Origin: Clavibacter tessellarius
Lineage (GTDB): Bacteria; Actinomycetota; Actinomycetes; Actinomycetales; Microbacteriaceae
Assembly: GCF_001618005.1 (NCBI RefSeq)
Contig: NZ_LQXA01000051.1
Location: 1 to 64,000, forward strand
DNA: 64,000 bases
Reading direction: 5' to 3'
Under the pieces are notes generated by a model. That model made no database searches. It was not told the DNA's origin and was given only the letters and a program-made list of their open reading frames with translations. Below, piece after piece: positions 15,559-23,355 of the stretch (its first letter is position 1; every line of letters begins with the position of its first letter). Made by a program: the position numbers and the translations under genes.

Positions 15559-16971
15559 TCACGCCGTCTCGTCCTCCCGCACGGAGGCGCGCATCACGGG
15601 ATCGGAGTCCGCGTCGACCGCCGCCGGATCCACCGACCCGCCCCGCGCCTTCGTCACCGCGTACAGCCCGAGCACGACCGCCCAGGCGACGAGGCTCAGC
15701 ACGAGCTGGGGGCGGATCTCGGGATCCAGCGCCATCTGCACGAGCACCGCGACGATCCCGACGACCGTGAGGATCGAGAGGCCGGGGAACAGCCACATCC
15801 GCACGACCAGCCCTGACGAGCCGTTGCGGCGGCGCAGGACGATCTGCGAGATCGCGATGAGCAGGTAGACGAACAGGATGATCGCGCCGGAGGAGTTGAG
15901 CAGGAACAGGAACACGGTGTCGGGGGAGACGGCCGCCGCGATCACGCAGAGGAAGCCGACGACCGACGAGAGCAGGATCGCCGCGCGCGGCACGCCCCGG
16001 GACGTCACCTGCACCAGTCGCGCGGGCGCCTCGCGCCGCCCGGCCAGCACGAAGAGCATGCGCGACGCCGTGTAGAGGCCGGAGTTCAGGCAGGAGAGCA
16101 CGGCCGTGAGGACGACCGCGTTCATCACGTCGCCGGCGAACGGGATGCCCATGCGGTCGAAGGCGCTCACGAAGGGCGAGGCGCCGAGCTCCGTGGAGTC
16201 CCACGGGAGGATCACGGCGAGGAGGAACAGGGAGCCGACGAAGAAGAGCGAGATGCGGAGGATCACCGAGTTGGTGGACTTCCGGATCGCGGTCGCCGGG
16301 TCCTTCGACTCGGCCGCGGCGATGGTGGCGATCTCCGCGCCGACCATGGAGAAGATCACGACGACGACCGAGGAGAAGATCGCACCGACGCCGTTCGGGA
16401 AGAAGCCGCCGTGCGCGGTGAGGTTCGAGAAGTCGGCGGAGCGGCCGGGCCAGATGCCGAGCACGTAGAGCCCGCCGAGGCCGAGGAACAGGATGATGGC
16501 GGCCACCTTGATCCCCGCGAACCAGTACTCGAAGGCGCCGAACGCGCCGACGGAGACGAGGTTCGTGGCGGTCATCAGCGCCATGAGCCCGAGGGACAGC
16601 AGCCAGAGCGGCGCGTCGAACCAGTAGGTGAGGGCCTTCGCGCCGGCGACCGCCTCGAAGCCGACGACGATGACCCAGAAGTACCAGTACAGCCAGCCCA
16701 TCGAGAAGCCGGCCCAGCCGCCGAGGGCGTGGCGGGCGTAGTCGGCGAAGGAGCCGGTGCTCGGGTTCGCGGTGGCCATCTCGCCGAGCATCCGCATCAC
16801 CAGGATGATGAGGACGCCCGAGATCGCGTAGGTGAGGAACGCCCCGGGGCCGGCGCCGTTGATGACGACGCCGGAGCCGACGAAGAGCCCGGCGCCGATC
16901 ACCCCGCCGATCGCGATCATGCTGAGCTGTCTCTGCGTCAGTCCCTTGTGCAGCTGCGGTGCGGGTGCCAT
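15559..16971 (-). CDS. Amino-acid permease (APC family)
   Basis: Secondary transporter for amino acids in the amino-acid/polyamine/organocation family, 470 residues with twelve predicted membrane segments. The N-terminal family signature is clear: LTQRQLSMIAIGGVIGAGLF followed by GPGAFLTYAISG. The layout resembles the GABA/aromatic amino-acid permease (GabP/AroP/CycA) group, so proton symport of an amino acid is likely, but I cannot name the substrate. GGAGG stands a few bases before the ATG at 16971, so this start is sound. It is monocistronic; the C-terminal tail is polar and acidic. About 230 bases upstream separate it from a divergent DUF4177 gene. Confidence 0.9.
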   Translation of the reverse strand: MAPAPQLHKGLTQRQLSMIAIGGVIGAGLFVGSGVVINGAGPGAFLTYAISGVLIILVMRMLGEMATANPSTGSFADYARHALGGWAGFSMGWLYWYFWVIVVGFEAVAGAKALTYWFDAPLWLLSLGLMALMTATNLVSVGAFGAFEYWFAGIKVAAIILFLGLGGLYVLGIWPGRSADFSNLTAHGGFFPNGVGAIFSSVVVVIFSMVGAEIATIAAAESKDPATAIRKSTNSVILRISLFFVGSLFLLAVILPWDSTELGASPFVSAFDRMGIPFAGDVMNAVVLTAVLSCLNSGLYTASRMLFVLAGRREAPARLVQVTSRGVPRAAILLSSVVGFLCVIAAAVSPDTVFLFLLNSSGAIILFVYLLIAISQIVLRRRNGSSGLVVRMWLFPGLSILTVVGIVAVLVQMALDPEIRPQLVLSLVAWAVVLGLYAVTKARGGSVDPAAVDADSDPVMRASVREDETA

Positions 16972-17202
16972 GAAAGCCTCCGTGCGTGTCGGCGTTCTCG
17001 GGTGGGGGATCCTCCCGCTCCACCGGCGACGCGTCGGGCCGGGAGGTCCTGAGCACGATACGCAGGGGAGGGGCCCGGCCGGGAAGTGTTCACAAGGGCT
17101 TTACATTCGGGCGGTGTTCGGGCGCAGCCGACGACCGGAGGCCACCGTCCGCCGGCCGACGGAGCACGATGGCCGGAGGAGCACACGACGAGAGGCGAGA
17201 CG

Positions 17203-17580
17203 ATGGCAGCTGAGACGCAGGCCGGTTGGTGCGACGACGGCTCGGGCACCACGCGCTGGTGGGACGGCACGCGGTGGACGGAGACGGTGCAGCCGCTGCC
17301 TCCGCCGGGATACGCGGAGGCGGCGGTACCTGCGTCCGTCGCGACGGCATCAGTCGGCTCGCACAAGCGGGACAAGACGTACGTCGTCCTCCAGACCATC
17401 CTCAAGGAGAAGGTGTGGGGCACGGGGTCCGGCAACCTCACCGAGCTGGAGAACGCGATCAACGCGCAGGCGGCCCGCGGCTACCGGCTGCACACCATCT
17501 CGACGGCGGTCTCGGGGAGCAAGGGCCTGGGTGGTGGCGACCGGATCCAGGCGACGATGGTGTTCGAAGCGATCGACTGA
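17203..17580 (+). CDS. DUF2510-DUF4177 two-domain small protein
   Basis: A 125-residue protein with two recognisable small domains. The N-terminus reads AGWCDDGSGTTRWWDGTRWT, a DUF2510 repeat of the kind found in actinobacterial envelope and secretion-associated proteins. After an Ala/Pro linker (about 30-55) comes a DUF4177 domain: YVVLQTILKEK then LENAINAQAARGYRLHTIS. No signal peptide or membrane segment is present, so it is probably cytosolic. The typical DUF2510 has YPDP where this one has CDDG, an unusual change. ATG 17203 is chosen because it starts directly before the domain; an earlier in-frame ATG at 17086 would add non-family residues. Function unknown. Confidence 0.82.
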   Translation: MAAETQAGWCDDGSGTTRWWDGTRWTETVQPLPPPGYAEAAVPASVATASVGSHKRDKTYVVLQTILKEKVWGTGSGNLTELENAINAQAARGYRLHTISTAVSGSKGLGGGDRIQATMVFEAID

Positions 17581-17601
17581 CCGCATCGCCCGGCTGGGCC
17601 G

Positions 17602-18057
17602 CTACACAGCCCCCCGCACCGTCGGCCGGCAGATCAGCACCGGGCACGGCGCCGAGTGCTGCACGCGCGACGCGGTGCTGCCCAGCAGGATCGTCGCGGT
17701 GAGGCCGCGGCTGCCGGCGGCCATGGAGATCAGGCCCGCGGAGAGCTCCTCGGCCGCGCGGATGATCTCGGTGGCCGGCGAGCCGCTGCGGACGTCGCGG
17801 TGGATCGTGGGGCCCCAGCCGTCGAAGACCGCGGCGACCGTGTCGACGGCGGCCTCGGCGTCGCGGCGGTAGCTGAGCTCGGTCTGGCCGGTCGCGCGGC
17901 GCGGGCCGAGCTCGTTGGCGAAGGGTGCCGCGGCGTAGGGGCTCACGACGGCGAGCACGGTGACCTCGGTGATCTCGCGGGAGTCCGCGATCACCTGGAA
18001 CTGGCGGGCGGCCTCGAGCGAGGCGCGGGATCCGTCGGTGGCGACGATGACGTGCAC
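17602..18057 (-). CDS. Universal stress protein (UspA family)
   Basis: Single-domain universal stress protein of 151 residues. The N-terminus HVIVATDGSRASLEAAR holds the conserved aspartate, and the C-terminal segment has GSRGLTATILLGSTASRV, the ATP-binding glycine-rich loop, although the spacing between its glycines is slightly shorter than the canonical G-2x-G-9x-G(S/T). It ends in the usual CPVLICRP strand. Starts at GTG 18057 with GGGAGG eight bases upstream, inside the end of the permease gene, so the two are one operon with a three-base gap. A role in protecting or modulating the transporter under stress is plausible but not shown by sequence. Confidence 0.9.
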   Translation of the reverse strand: MHVIVATDGSRASLEAARQFQVIADSREITEVTVLAVVSPYAAAPFANELGPRRATGQTELSYRRDAEAAVDTVAAVFDGWGPTIHRDVRSGSPATEIIRAAEELSAGLISMAAGSRGLTATILLGSTASRVQHSAPCPVLICRPTVRGAV

Positions 18058-18060
18058 TTC

Positions 18061-19527
18061 TCAGACCTCCCGGTCGGTCGGGCCGGCCGCGGCGACGCCG
18101 GCGGCGTCCTCGAGATCCGGCTTCTTCTGGCCGAACGCCCGCTGGAACAGGTACAGCACGAGGCCGAGCGCGAGCAGCCCGCCGACCCACCACAGGGCGT
18201 CCGGGTCGTCGACGAGCGTGTAGATCAGCACGGCGACGTTGCCGACGATCCCGACGATGAGCAGCGGCGTGTTCGCGCGGTAGGTGTCCTTCGTCTCGTC
18301 GTGGCCGCGGAGCTTCAGGCACGCGACGATCACGAGCGCGTAGATGAAGAGGAGGAACACGACGGTGATGGTCGCCAGGCGGTCGACGATGTCGAGCCGC
18401 TCGTCCTCGGGGATGCCGGCCTGGCTGGAGCGGATGGCCGCGCCGATGATCAGCAGCGACGCGACCACGGCGCCGCCGAAGATGAGCGCCACGTAGGGGC
18501 TGCGGCGGGCGGGGTGCACCTTGGCGAAGATCGCGGGCACGACGTTCTCGCGGGCCATGCCGAACAGGATCCGCGACTGGGCCACCACGGTCACGAGCGC
18601 CGTGTTGCTGATGGCGACCATCGCGATGACGGCGAAGATCACGAGCATCACCGCGGCGGGGATGAAGAAGAGGTCGGCGCGGATCACCTCGAGGAGCGTG
18701 TTGCCCGCGAGGTCGCCGATCGGGACGGCGAGGGCGGCGGCCATCGAGACGAGCACGTAGACGACGCCGGCGGTCATCATGCCGCCGATGAGGGCGCGGG
18801 GAAACGCGCGCGACGGATCGATGGTCTCCTCGGCCACGTTCGCCGCGTTCTCGAAGCCGGTCATGGCGAAGAAGGCGAGCGAGACGCCGGCGAGCACGGC
18901 CAGCACCGCGGATCCGGCGCCGCCCTCGACCTGGAACTGCAGGAGCACGGACGGGTCGCCCACGCCCTCGACGAGCGCGATCACGCCGATCGCGACCACC
19001 ACGATGAGCCCGCTGATCTCCACGAACGTCATCACCACGTTCGCGATGACGGACTCGCTGATGCCGATGAGGTTGATGAGCGTGATGACCGCCACGAACG
19101 CGACCGCGATCCCGGTGGTCGCCCAGATCGCCGACTCCGGCAGCCCGATGAGATCGCTGAGGTAGCGCACGAAGCCGGCGGCGAGGGAGCCGACCGCGGC
19201 CATGTTGGCGCTCAGCATGCAGATGGTGATGAAGAAGGTGAGCACCGGGCTCCGGAACGCCTTGTTGATGTAGAGCGAGGCGCCGGCGGCCTGCGGGTAC
19301 TTCGTCACGAGCTCCGCGTAGGCGAGGCCGGTGATGGTCGCGATGGAGACGCCCACGAGGAACGCCATCCAGAACGCGCCGCCCACGGCCGCGGCCACGA
19401 GGCCCACGAGCACGTAGATGCCGGAGCCGAGCACGTCGCCGACCACGTAGAAGTACAGCTGCTTGACCGTGATGGAGCGCTTCAGCTCGCTGCGCGGGGG
19501 TGCCTCGGCCTCGATGGGGTTCGCCAT
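18061..19527 (-). CDS. Amino-acid permease (APC family), coupled to a universal stress protein
   Basis: A 488-residue amino-acid/polyamine transporter with twelve or more hydrophobic segments. The signature segment VKQLYFYVVGDVLGSGIYVLVG at the start of helix one and FFAMTGFENAANVAEETIDP in helix six mark the APC superfamily, closer to the YfnA/cationic amino-acid branch than to the other permease in this window. Substrate unknown. It is followed after three bases by the universal stress gene. TAGGGT lies six bases 5' of ATG 19527 with no clear ribosome site, so the operon is probably transcribed leaderless. The C-terminus has a short acidic tail. Confidence 0.9.
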   Translation of the reverse strand: MANPIEAEAPPRSELKRSITVKQLYFYVVGDVLGSGIYVLVGLVAAAVGGAFWMAFLVGVSIATITGLAYAELVTKYPQAAGASLYINKAFRSPVLTFFITICMLSANMAAVGSLAAGFVRYLSDLIGLPESAIWATTGIAVAFVAVITLINLIGISESVIANVVMTFVEISGLIVVVAIGVIALVEGVGDPSVLLQFQVEGGAGSAVLAVLAGVSLAFFAMTGFENAANVAEETIDPSRAFPRALIGGMMTAGVVYVLVSMAAALAVPIGDLAGNTLLEVIRADLFFIPAAVMLVIFAVIAMVAISNTALVTVVAQSRILFGMARENVVPAIFAKVHPARRSPYVALIFGGAVVASLLIIGAAIRSSQAGIPEDERLDIVDRLATITVVFLLFIYALVIVACLKLRGHDETKDTYRANTPLLIVGIVGNVAVLIYTLVDDPDALWWVGGLLALGLVLYLFQRAFGQKKPDLEDAAGVAAAGPTDREV

Positions 19528-19533
19528 TTCCCC

Positions 19534-19539
19534 ACCCTA
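19534..19539 (-). promoter_or_regulatory. Putative -10 hexamer of the permease-USP operon (leaderless)
   Basis: On the minus strand TAGGGT ends six bases before the ATG at 19527. Confidence 0.4.
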
Positions 19540-19726
19540 GAGGGGACGTGTCCCGGGGTGAAGGGGTTCCCTCGTGCCCTCTCGTCGTGAGAGGGTCTGC
19601 GTCGTAACTGATGCTCGTGACGTCGAGGCACGCGAAGGCCTCTACGTCGTCGGCGGCGAGTTCGTGCCCGCTTGAATGCCGCCACTTCATGCGATCACCC
19701 GCGACAACTCCTCAGGACGGTGAAGG

Positions 19727-20413
19727 TTGAACTGCTCTGGATGCACCACCGAGCTTTCCCGCACCGCGCGATTCTGCCCCGGGTGCGGCCTCGCTGCGGT
19801 CGGCCCGACCGGCGTCAACGGTGTCACGACGGGCGGAGGGTCTATCGGCGGCGGGGTCTTTCAAGCGGGAAGGGACATCGTCCTGGGTCTCGGGGAGCCG
19901 CCGTCGCCCCGCGGCACCTACGAGACTGTGCCCGCCTGGCGCAGCCCATTCACGCAGGCGGTGCTCGGCTGGACGGGCCTGATCCTGGGCGTGGTCGGAC
20001 TCCTGCCTCTTGCGAAGGTCGTCGAACCAGTTGTCGCGATGGTCACGGACCGACACGGCCCTCCGGTATCGGCTCCTCCGGTCGGCTGGACCTTCGGGCT
20101 GCTCGCCATCGTCGCGGCCATCGCGTTGGTGACACATCTGTTCGGGATCGCGCGCCACGGCACCCGGCACCCGCTGTGCTTCGGATTCGCGCTGAGCGGC
20201 TCGGGGAAGCGCATCACCATCGAACGCGTGGTCCCCGGACCCTGCCCTTTGTGCGGTGGTCGCATGCGCTACGTGAGCCGACCGACTGGCTGGCGGGAGA
20301 CGGTCATGTCGGACGGTCGGATCAAGAAGGTCGTCACCGAGCGGGTGCCGGCTCTCGTCTGCGCGCGGAATTCCCGGGCGCATTGGTTCGAGGTGGATCC
20401 TGCAGAGCGATGA
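19727..20413 (+). CDS. Zinc-ribbon membrane protein of unknown function
   Basis: A 228-residue protein starting at a TTG. The N-terminus is a treble-clef or zinc ribbon, CSGCTTELSRTARFCPGCG, followed by a Gly-rich linker (about 30-50). Two hydrophobic segments (about 75-97 and 122-142) make it a membrane protein, and the C-terminal part has a second CPLCGGRM motif, with a later cysteine before the end. This resembles a general class of zinc-ribbon plus transmembrane proteins with no defined role. The start is not certain: AGGA lies about nine bases before TTG 19727, and the first cysteine pair immediately follows it. Base composition is a little lower in GC than its neighbours. Confidence 0.65.
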   Translation: MNCSGCTTELSRTARFCPGCGLAAVGPTGVNGVTTGGGSIGGGVFQAGRDIVLGLGEPPSPRGTYETVPAWRSPFTQAVLGWTGLILGVVGLLPLAKVVEPVVAMVTDRHGPPVSAPPVGWTFGLLAIVAAIALVTHLFGIARHGTRHPLCFGFALSGSGKRITIERVVPGPCPLCGGRMRYVSRPTGWRETVMSDGRIKKVVTERVPALVCARNSRAHWFEVDPAER

Positions 20414-20438
20414 CTCAGCTCGGCTAGGGCGCCGACGC

Positions 20439-20861
20439 TCAGTCGCGGTTCGCGAGCCGTTCCATGAGGGCGATCGCGTCGCGGATCTCGTCGTCGCCGA
20501 TCGGCGGCCGTGCGGCGGTCGCGGTGTCGCGGATCCACGCCACGCGCGCGTCGAGAACCTCCTCGAGCAGGCGTCGGCCCGCGGGTGCGACGAGCAGGCG
20601 GGAGCCGTCGTCGTCGGACTCCTCCGCGAGGATCCGGCGCTGCAGCAGGCCGCTCAGGCTGGGGACGAGCGCCGCGCGCGACGTGCGCGTCCAGTGGGCG
20701 AGCGACGTGCGGTCCACGCGCACGTCGGTCGCGACCACGCGCACCAGCTGGATCTGCAGGCCGGTGAGGCCCACCCACGCCTCGAGGGTGGCGGCGTCCA
20801 TGAGGTCGAAGACCGTGGACATCGAGATGACCAGACGTTCGTGGGTGCGGGGTTCCGGCAT
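20439..20861 (-). CDS. MarR-like winged-helix regulator
   Basis: A 140-residue protein with the layout of MarR-family repressors: N-terminal helices, then TSLAHWTRTSRAALVPSLSG as a helix-turn-helix and RRILAEESDDDGSRLLVAPA, the wing with its D-x-R-like tip, then a C-terminal dimerisation helix pair ending MERLANRD. Sequence similarity to MarR is recognisable but weak, so related winged-helix families are possible. AGGAG is placed four bases before ATG 20861. It is divergently oriented from a small hypothetical gene that starts about 190 bases away, and its target may include that promoter. Ligand unknown. Confidence 0.7.
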   Translation of the reverse strand: MPEPRTHERLVISMSTVFDLMDAATLEAWVGLTGLQIQLVRVVATDVRVDRTSLAHWTRTSRAALVPSLSGLLQRRILAEESDDDGSRLLVAPAGRRLLEEVLDARVAWIRDTATAARPPIGDDEIRDAIALMERLANRD

Positions 20862-21046
20862 GATGCTCCTCTGGTGGAGCGTGTCACGGCGCCCCGGGAT
20901 GGGGCGACTGCTCGTACTCCGGAACGTACGCTCCGGGAACGTGCCCGGTGTCGAAGAGGCCGACATGCACAGGCGCCGGACCTTTCCGGGATGATGGGAA
21001 GGCTGCCCGCGCTCGCCGCGGGAGCCTGGACGGACGGGGAGATGCC

Positions 21047-21097
21047 ATGAGCGCTCACGTCGACGCGGCGGGATCGGACGCCGGGTGGCGGGCATGA
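21047..21097 (+). CDS. Possible 16-residue leader peptide
   Basis: A short frame starting at ATG 21047 is preceded by GGGGAG at good distance and ends in a TGA that overlaps the ATG of the next gene (21094) as ATGA. The peptide MSAHVDAAGSDAGWRA shows no regulatory amino-acid run. The arrangement suggests translational coupling. It is too short to be sure that it is expressed. Confidence 0.3.
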   Translation: MSAHVDAAGSDAGWRA

Positions 21098-21498
21098 CGC
21101 CGCGGATCCGCGCGCTGCTCCTCAGCGGCATCATCGCGGGGCTGACAGCCGCGATCGTCGCCGCCGCGCGTCCGTGGACCCGACCGCCCGAGCCCGACGA
21201 CTGGGTCGTGCTGCGCTTCGCCGCGGGCGAGGGCGGCTCCGCGTACGAGGCGTTCGCGTCGCTGGCGGCGACCGAGGCCGCGGGCGACGACGCCCTGCAG
21301 CTGCTCGAGGCGGGTGCGATCCACGGCAACGCGTTCGGCGACGACTCCTACGACGTGCACTACATGGGATCCGACCGCCGCCTCATGTGGGAGGTGCTGG
21401 AGCCGATCTTCCAGGACGCGCCCGTCGCCTGGACCTCAGTGGAGCTGCGCCGCGGCTTCGACGACGCGGCGCCGGTGGTGGTGCGGGCGCGGCGGTGA
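21094..21498 (+). CDS. Hypothetical protein with N-terminal membrane anchor
   Basis: A 134-residue product that I cannot assign to a named family. It starts with basic residues and one hydrophobic segment (about 8-27), probably a signal anchor or uncleaved signal, followed by WTRPPEPDDWVVLRFAAGEG and a globular region with TEAAGDDALQLLEAGAIHGN and VHYMGSDRRLMWEVLEPIF. The second half looks like a small alpha/beta domain. The ATG at 21094 overlaps the stop of a possible leader peptide that has the only good ribosome-binding site; GTG 21085 is an alternative start. Role unknown; the divergent MarR-like gene may regulate it. Confidence 0.55.
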   Translation: MTPRIRALLLSGIIAGLTAAIVAAARPWTRPPEPDDWVVLRFAAGEGGSAYEAFASLAATEAAGDDALQLLEAGAIHGNAFGDDSYDVHYMGSDRRLMWEVLEPIFQDAPVAWTSVELRRGFDDAAPVVVRARR

Positions 21499-21557
21499 CG
21501 GCGGGGCGCCGGGCGGCCAGGAGCGAGCCGTACCGGGACGGTGTCGGACCCCGCGCC

Positions 21558-21563
21558 TAGCGT
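21558..21563 (+). promoter_or_regulatory. Putative -10 hexamer of the GIY-YIG gene (leaderless)
   Basis: TAGCGT ends six bases before the ATG at 21570; no Shine-Dalgarno is present. Confidence 0.35.
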
Positions 21564-21569
21564 CGGGGC

Positions 21570-22220
21570 ATGACGTCGAGACGATCCGCGGGGCGCCGCG
21601 ATGCCGTGCACGGCGGTGCCGCCGCATCGTCCGGTGCCGCCCCGGCCTCCGGTGCCGCCCCCGCCTCCGGTGCCGCCCCCTGCCGCGCGGACGCCTGCGG
21701 TGATCCGGCCGAGCCCACCGCCCCCGTCCCGCTGTGCGCGGCGCACCTCGTCGCCGCGGCCGAGTGGGCGGAGCGCGAGCGGGGCATCGAGGACGCGCTG
21801 CCGTCGCCGTGCCCGGCCTGCGGATCGCGCCTCGGCGTGCGCTTCCCCTCCGCGTGGCTGTGCGCGGTGTGCGAGTGGCGGCACGGCGAGCACCCGGACG
21901 GGGAGCTGGCGGCACCCCGGGTGGACGTCGTCTACTACATCCGCTTCGGCGACCGGATGAAGATCGGCACGAGCGCGAACCCCAGGCAGCGGCTCGGCAC
22001 GCTCCGGCACGACGAGCTGCTCGCGTTCGAGCGCGGCGGCCGGGCGGTGGAGCGGGCGCGGCACGAGCGGTTCGCGCGGCAGCGGTACGCCCGCACGGAG
22101 TGGTTCGCGCTCGACGCCGAGCTGCGCGCGCACGTGGCGGCGCTCGCGGCCGGCCAGCCGGATCCGTGGGAGCTGCTCGCGCGCTGGCGCAGCGAGGCGC
22201 TGGCGCTGCGGATCAGCTGA
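21570..22220 (+). CDS. GIY-YIG / T5orf172-type nuclease domain protein
   Basis: A 216-residue protein with three parts. Residues 20-37 are an Ala/Pro/Ser/Gly repeat encoded by three 18-base units. Residues about 38-115 hold paired cysteines (CRADAC, PCPACGSR, LCAVCEW) that suggest zinc binding. The C-terminal domain reads VDVVYYIRFGDRMKIGTSAN then PRQRLGTLRHDELLAFERG, with ERARHERFARQRYARTEWF: the GIY-YIG fold of the T5orf172/Mug113 group, with the YYI...KIG core and catalytic arginine and glutamate candidates. Such proteins may cut DNA but functions are mostly untested. It ends with an eight-base overlap with the convergent PD-(D/E)xK gene. A leaderless promoter is likely. Confidence 0.8.
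   Translation: MTSRRSAGRRDAVHGGAAASSGAAPASGAAPASGAAPCRADACGDPAEPTAPVPLCAAHLVAAAEWAERERGIEDALPSPCPACGSRLGVRFPSAWLCAVCEWRHGEHPDGELAAPRVDVVYYIRFGDRMKIGTSANPRQRLGTLRHDELLAFERGGRAVERARHERFARQRYARTEWFALDAELRAHVAALAAGQPDPWELLARWRSEALALRIS
21630..21683 (+). repeat. 18-base tandem repeat, three units, in frame
   Basis: Units at 21630-21647, 21648-21665 and 21666-21683 share TCCGGTGCCGCCCC and differ only in the last bases. They encode the hexapeptide SGAAPA three times (last unit slightly changed) in the N-terminal linker of the GIY-YIG protein. The length is a multiple of three, so unit gain or loss would keep the frame. Confidence 0.85.
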
Positions 22221-23307
22221 CGTGCGCGGGCCGGCCGGCTCTGGGCGCGGTCGCGGGCGGTTCGGACGGCGGCTCCTCGCGCAGGTACGCGTCCACGAAC
22301 AGCGCCCCACGGATCTCGCGCAGCCGGTCGAGCAGCGCATCCACCGTGCCGCGCGTGATGCCCGACACGCACAGGTCGTAGGGACCGAGCGGCGGCAGCC
22401 TGCCGGTGCGGATGCGGATCACCTCCCACCCGGCGGCGCGCAGCGCGCGGTCCTTGCGCCGGTCGGCCTCCTCGCGACGGCCGACGTGCTCGAGGCCGTG
22501 GCGGCCCGTGGAGTCGTACTCGATCGCGACGCGCAGCTCCGGCAGCAGGATGTCGGGCCACGCCTCGAGGTGCTCGAAGAACGGACGCGCGAGGCGCACG
22601 GCGTTGAAGCCCGGCGTGTGCTCGAGGCGCGCGGCGAGCTCCTGGCGGAGGCGCTCCTCCACCGCGGACGCGGGCGGCGGCGCGCAGGCGCTCGCGAACG
22701 GCTCACCGACCGGGAGGTCGGGCGTCTTCGCGCAGACGCCGGGGGAGCGGCGGGTGCGGGCGGGAGCCGCGGCGGCGGCCTGCGCGGCGCTGCTCGGCGT
22801 GCCGTCCTTCCCACGTCGGTCGCGTGCGGTGCCGCCGGAGGACGGCATCCCGTCGCGCGATCCGCGGCGGGGGCGCGGGGCCTCGGTGGGGGACGGGCGC
22901 GCCGCGGTCGGCACCTCGGATCCGCCCGCCACCGGCCCCGCGACGAGCGGCGACGCCCCCGGCCAGCGCACCCGGTCGGCCATCGGCAGCACGGGCGTGC
23001 GCGGGGCCGCGGCCTCGGCGCAGTCCGGGCACCACGACGACCGTCGGCGCTCGCGGCCCGGCCGCATCCGCTGCTCCTCGGGCGTCGCGACGAAGACGTG
23101 GCCGACGTCGCACTGCCAGGTGAGGAGCACATCGGCGGCGGGCGGCACCTGCGTGAGCGTGATGCCGCGGTTGAACTCGGGGTGGTACTGCCGGATGAGC
23201 ACGGGGAACGACGCCCACGCCTCCCGGTAGGTGCCGACGGGATACGGCACGTCGAGGCCGCGCGACCAGCGGCGCCGCGCCCACCACGCATCCACCGGTT
23301 CGGGCAT
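22213..23307 (-). CDS. Zinc-ribbon plus PD-(D/E)xK nuclease-like protein
   Basis: A 364-residue protein. The N-terminal part (about 1-100) is a treble-clef zinc ribbon: LLTWQCDVGHVFVATPEEQR and WCPDCAEA, typical of ribbons found in restriction-like proteins. A low-complexity, Arg/Pro/Ser/Ala-rich linker covers about 105-200. The C-terminal domain (about 215-345) reads WPDILLPELRVAIEYDSTGR, then DRRKDRALRAAGWEVIRIRT: D and ExD residues of a Vsr/DUF559-like PD-(D/E)xK fold. DNA cleavage or repair is inferred from the fold. It ends overlapping the GIY-YIG gene by eight bases, tail to tail. TAGCGT six bases before ATG 23307 suggests a leaderless transcript. Confidence 0.8.
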   Translation of the reverse strand: MPEPVDAWWARRRWSRGLDVPYPVGTYREAWASFPVLIRQYHPEFNRGITLTQVPPAADVLLTWQCDVGHVFVATPEEQRMRPGRERRRSSWCPDCAEAAAPRTPVLPMADRVRWPGASPLVAGPVAGGSEVPTAARPSPTEAPRPRRGSRDGMPSSGGTARDRRGKDGTPSSAAQAAAAAPARTRRSPGVCAKTPDLPVGEPFASACAPPPASAVEERLRQELAARLEHTPGFNAVRLARPFFEHLEAWPDILLPELRVAIEYDSTGRHGLEHVGRREEADRRKDRALRAAGWEVIRIRTGRLPPLGPYDLCVSGITRGTVDALLDRLREIRGALFVDAYLREEPPSEPPATAPRAGRPAHVS

Positions 23308-23313
23308 GCGGTC

Positions 23314-23319
23314 ACGCTA
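23314..23319 (-). promoter_or_regulatory. Putative -10 hexamer of the PD-(D/E)xK gene (leaderless)
   Basis: On the minus strand TAGCGT ends six bases before the ATG at 23307. Confidence 0.35.
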
Positions 23320-23343
23320 GGGGCGACCACCGACGTCGCCGCC

Positions 23344-23349
23344 TACCCT
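23344..23349 (+). promoter_or_regulatory. Putative -10 hexamer of the GNAT gene (leaderless)
   Basis: TACCCT ends six bases before the ATG at 23356; the gene has no ribosome-binding site. Confidence 0.35.
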
Positions 23350-23355
23350 GGGGCG

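Noticed and set aside
19672-20427. Alternative plus-strand frame overlapping the zinc-ribbon gene
   Set aside because: Arg-rich shadow; the frame at 19727 has the paired cysteines and membrane segments.
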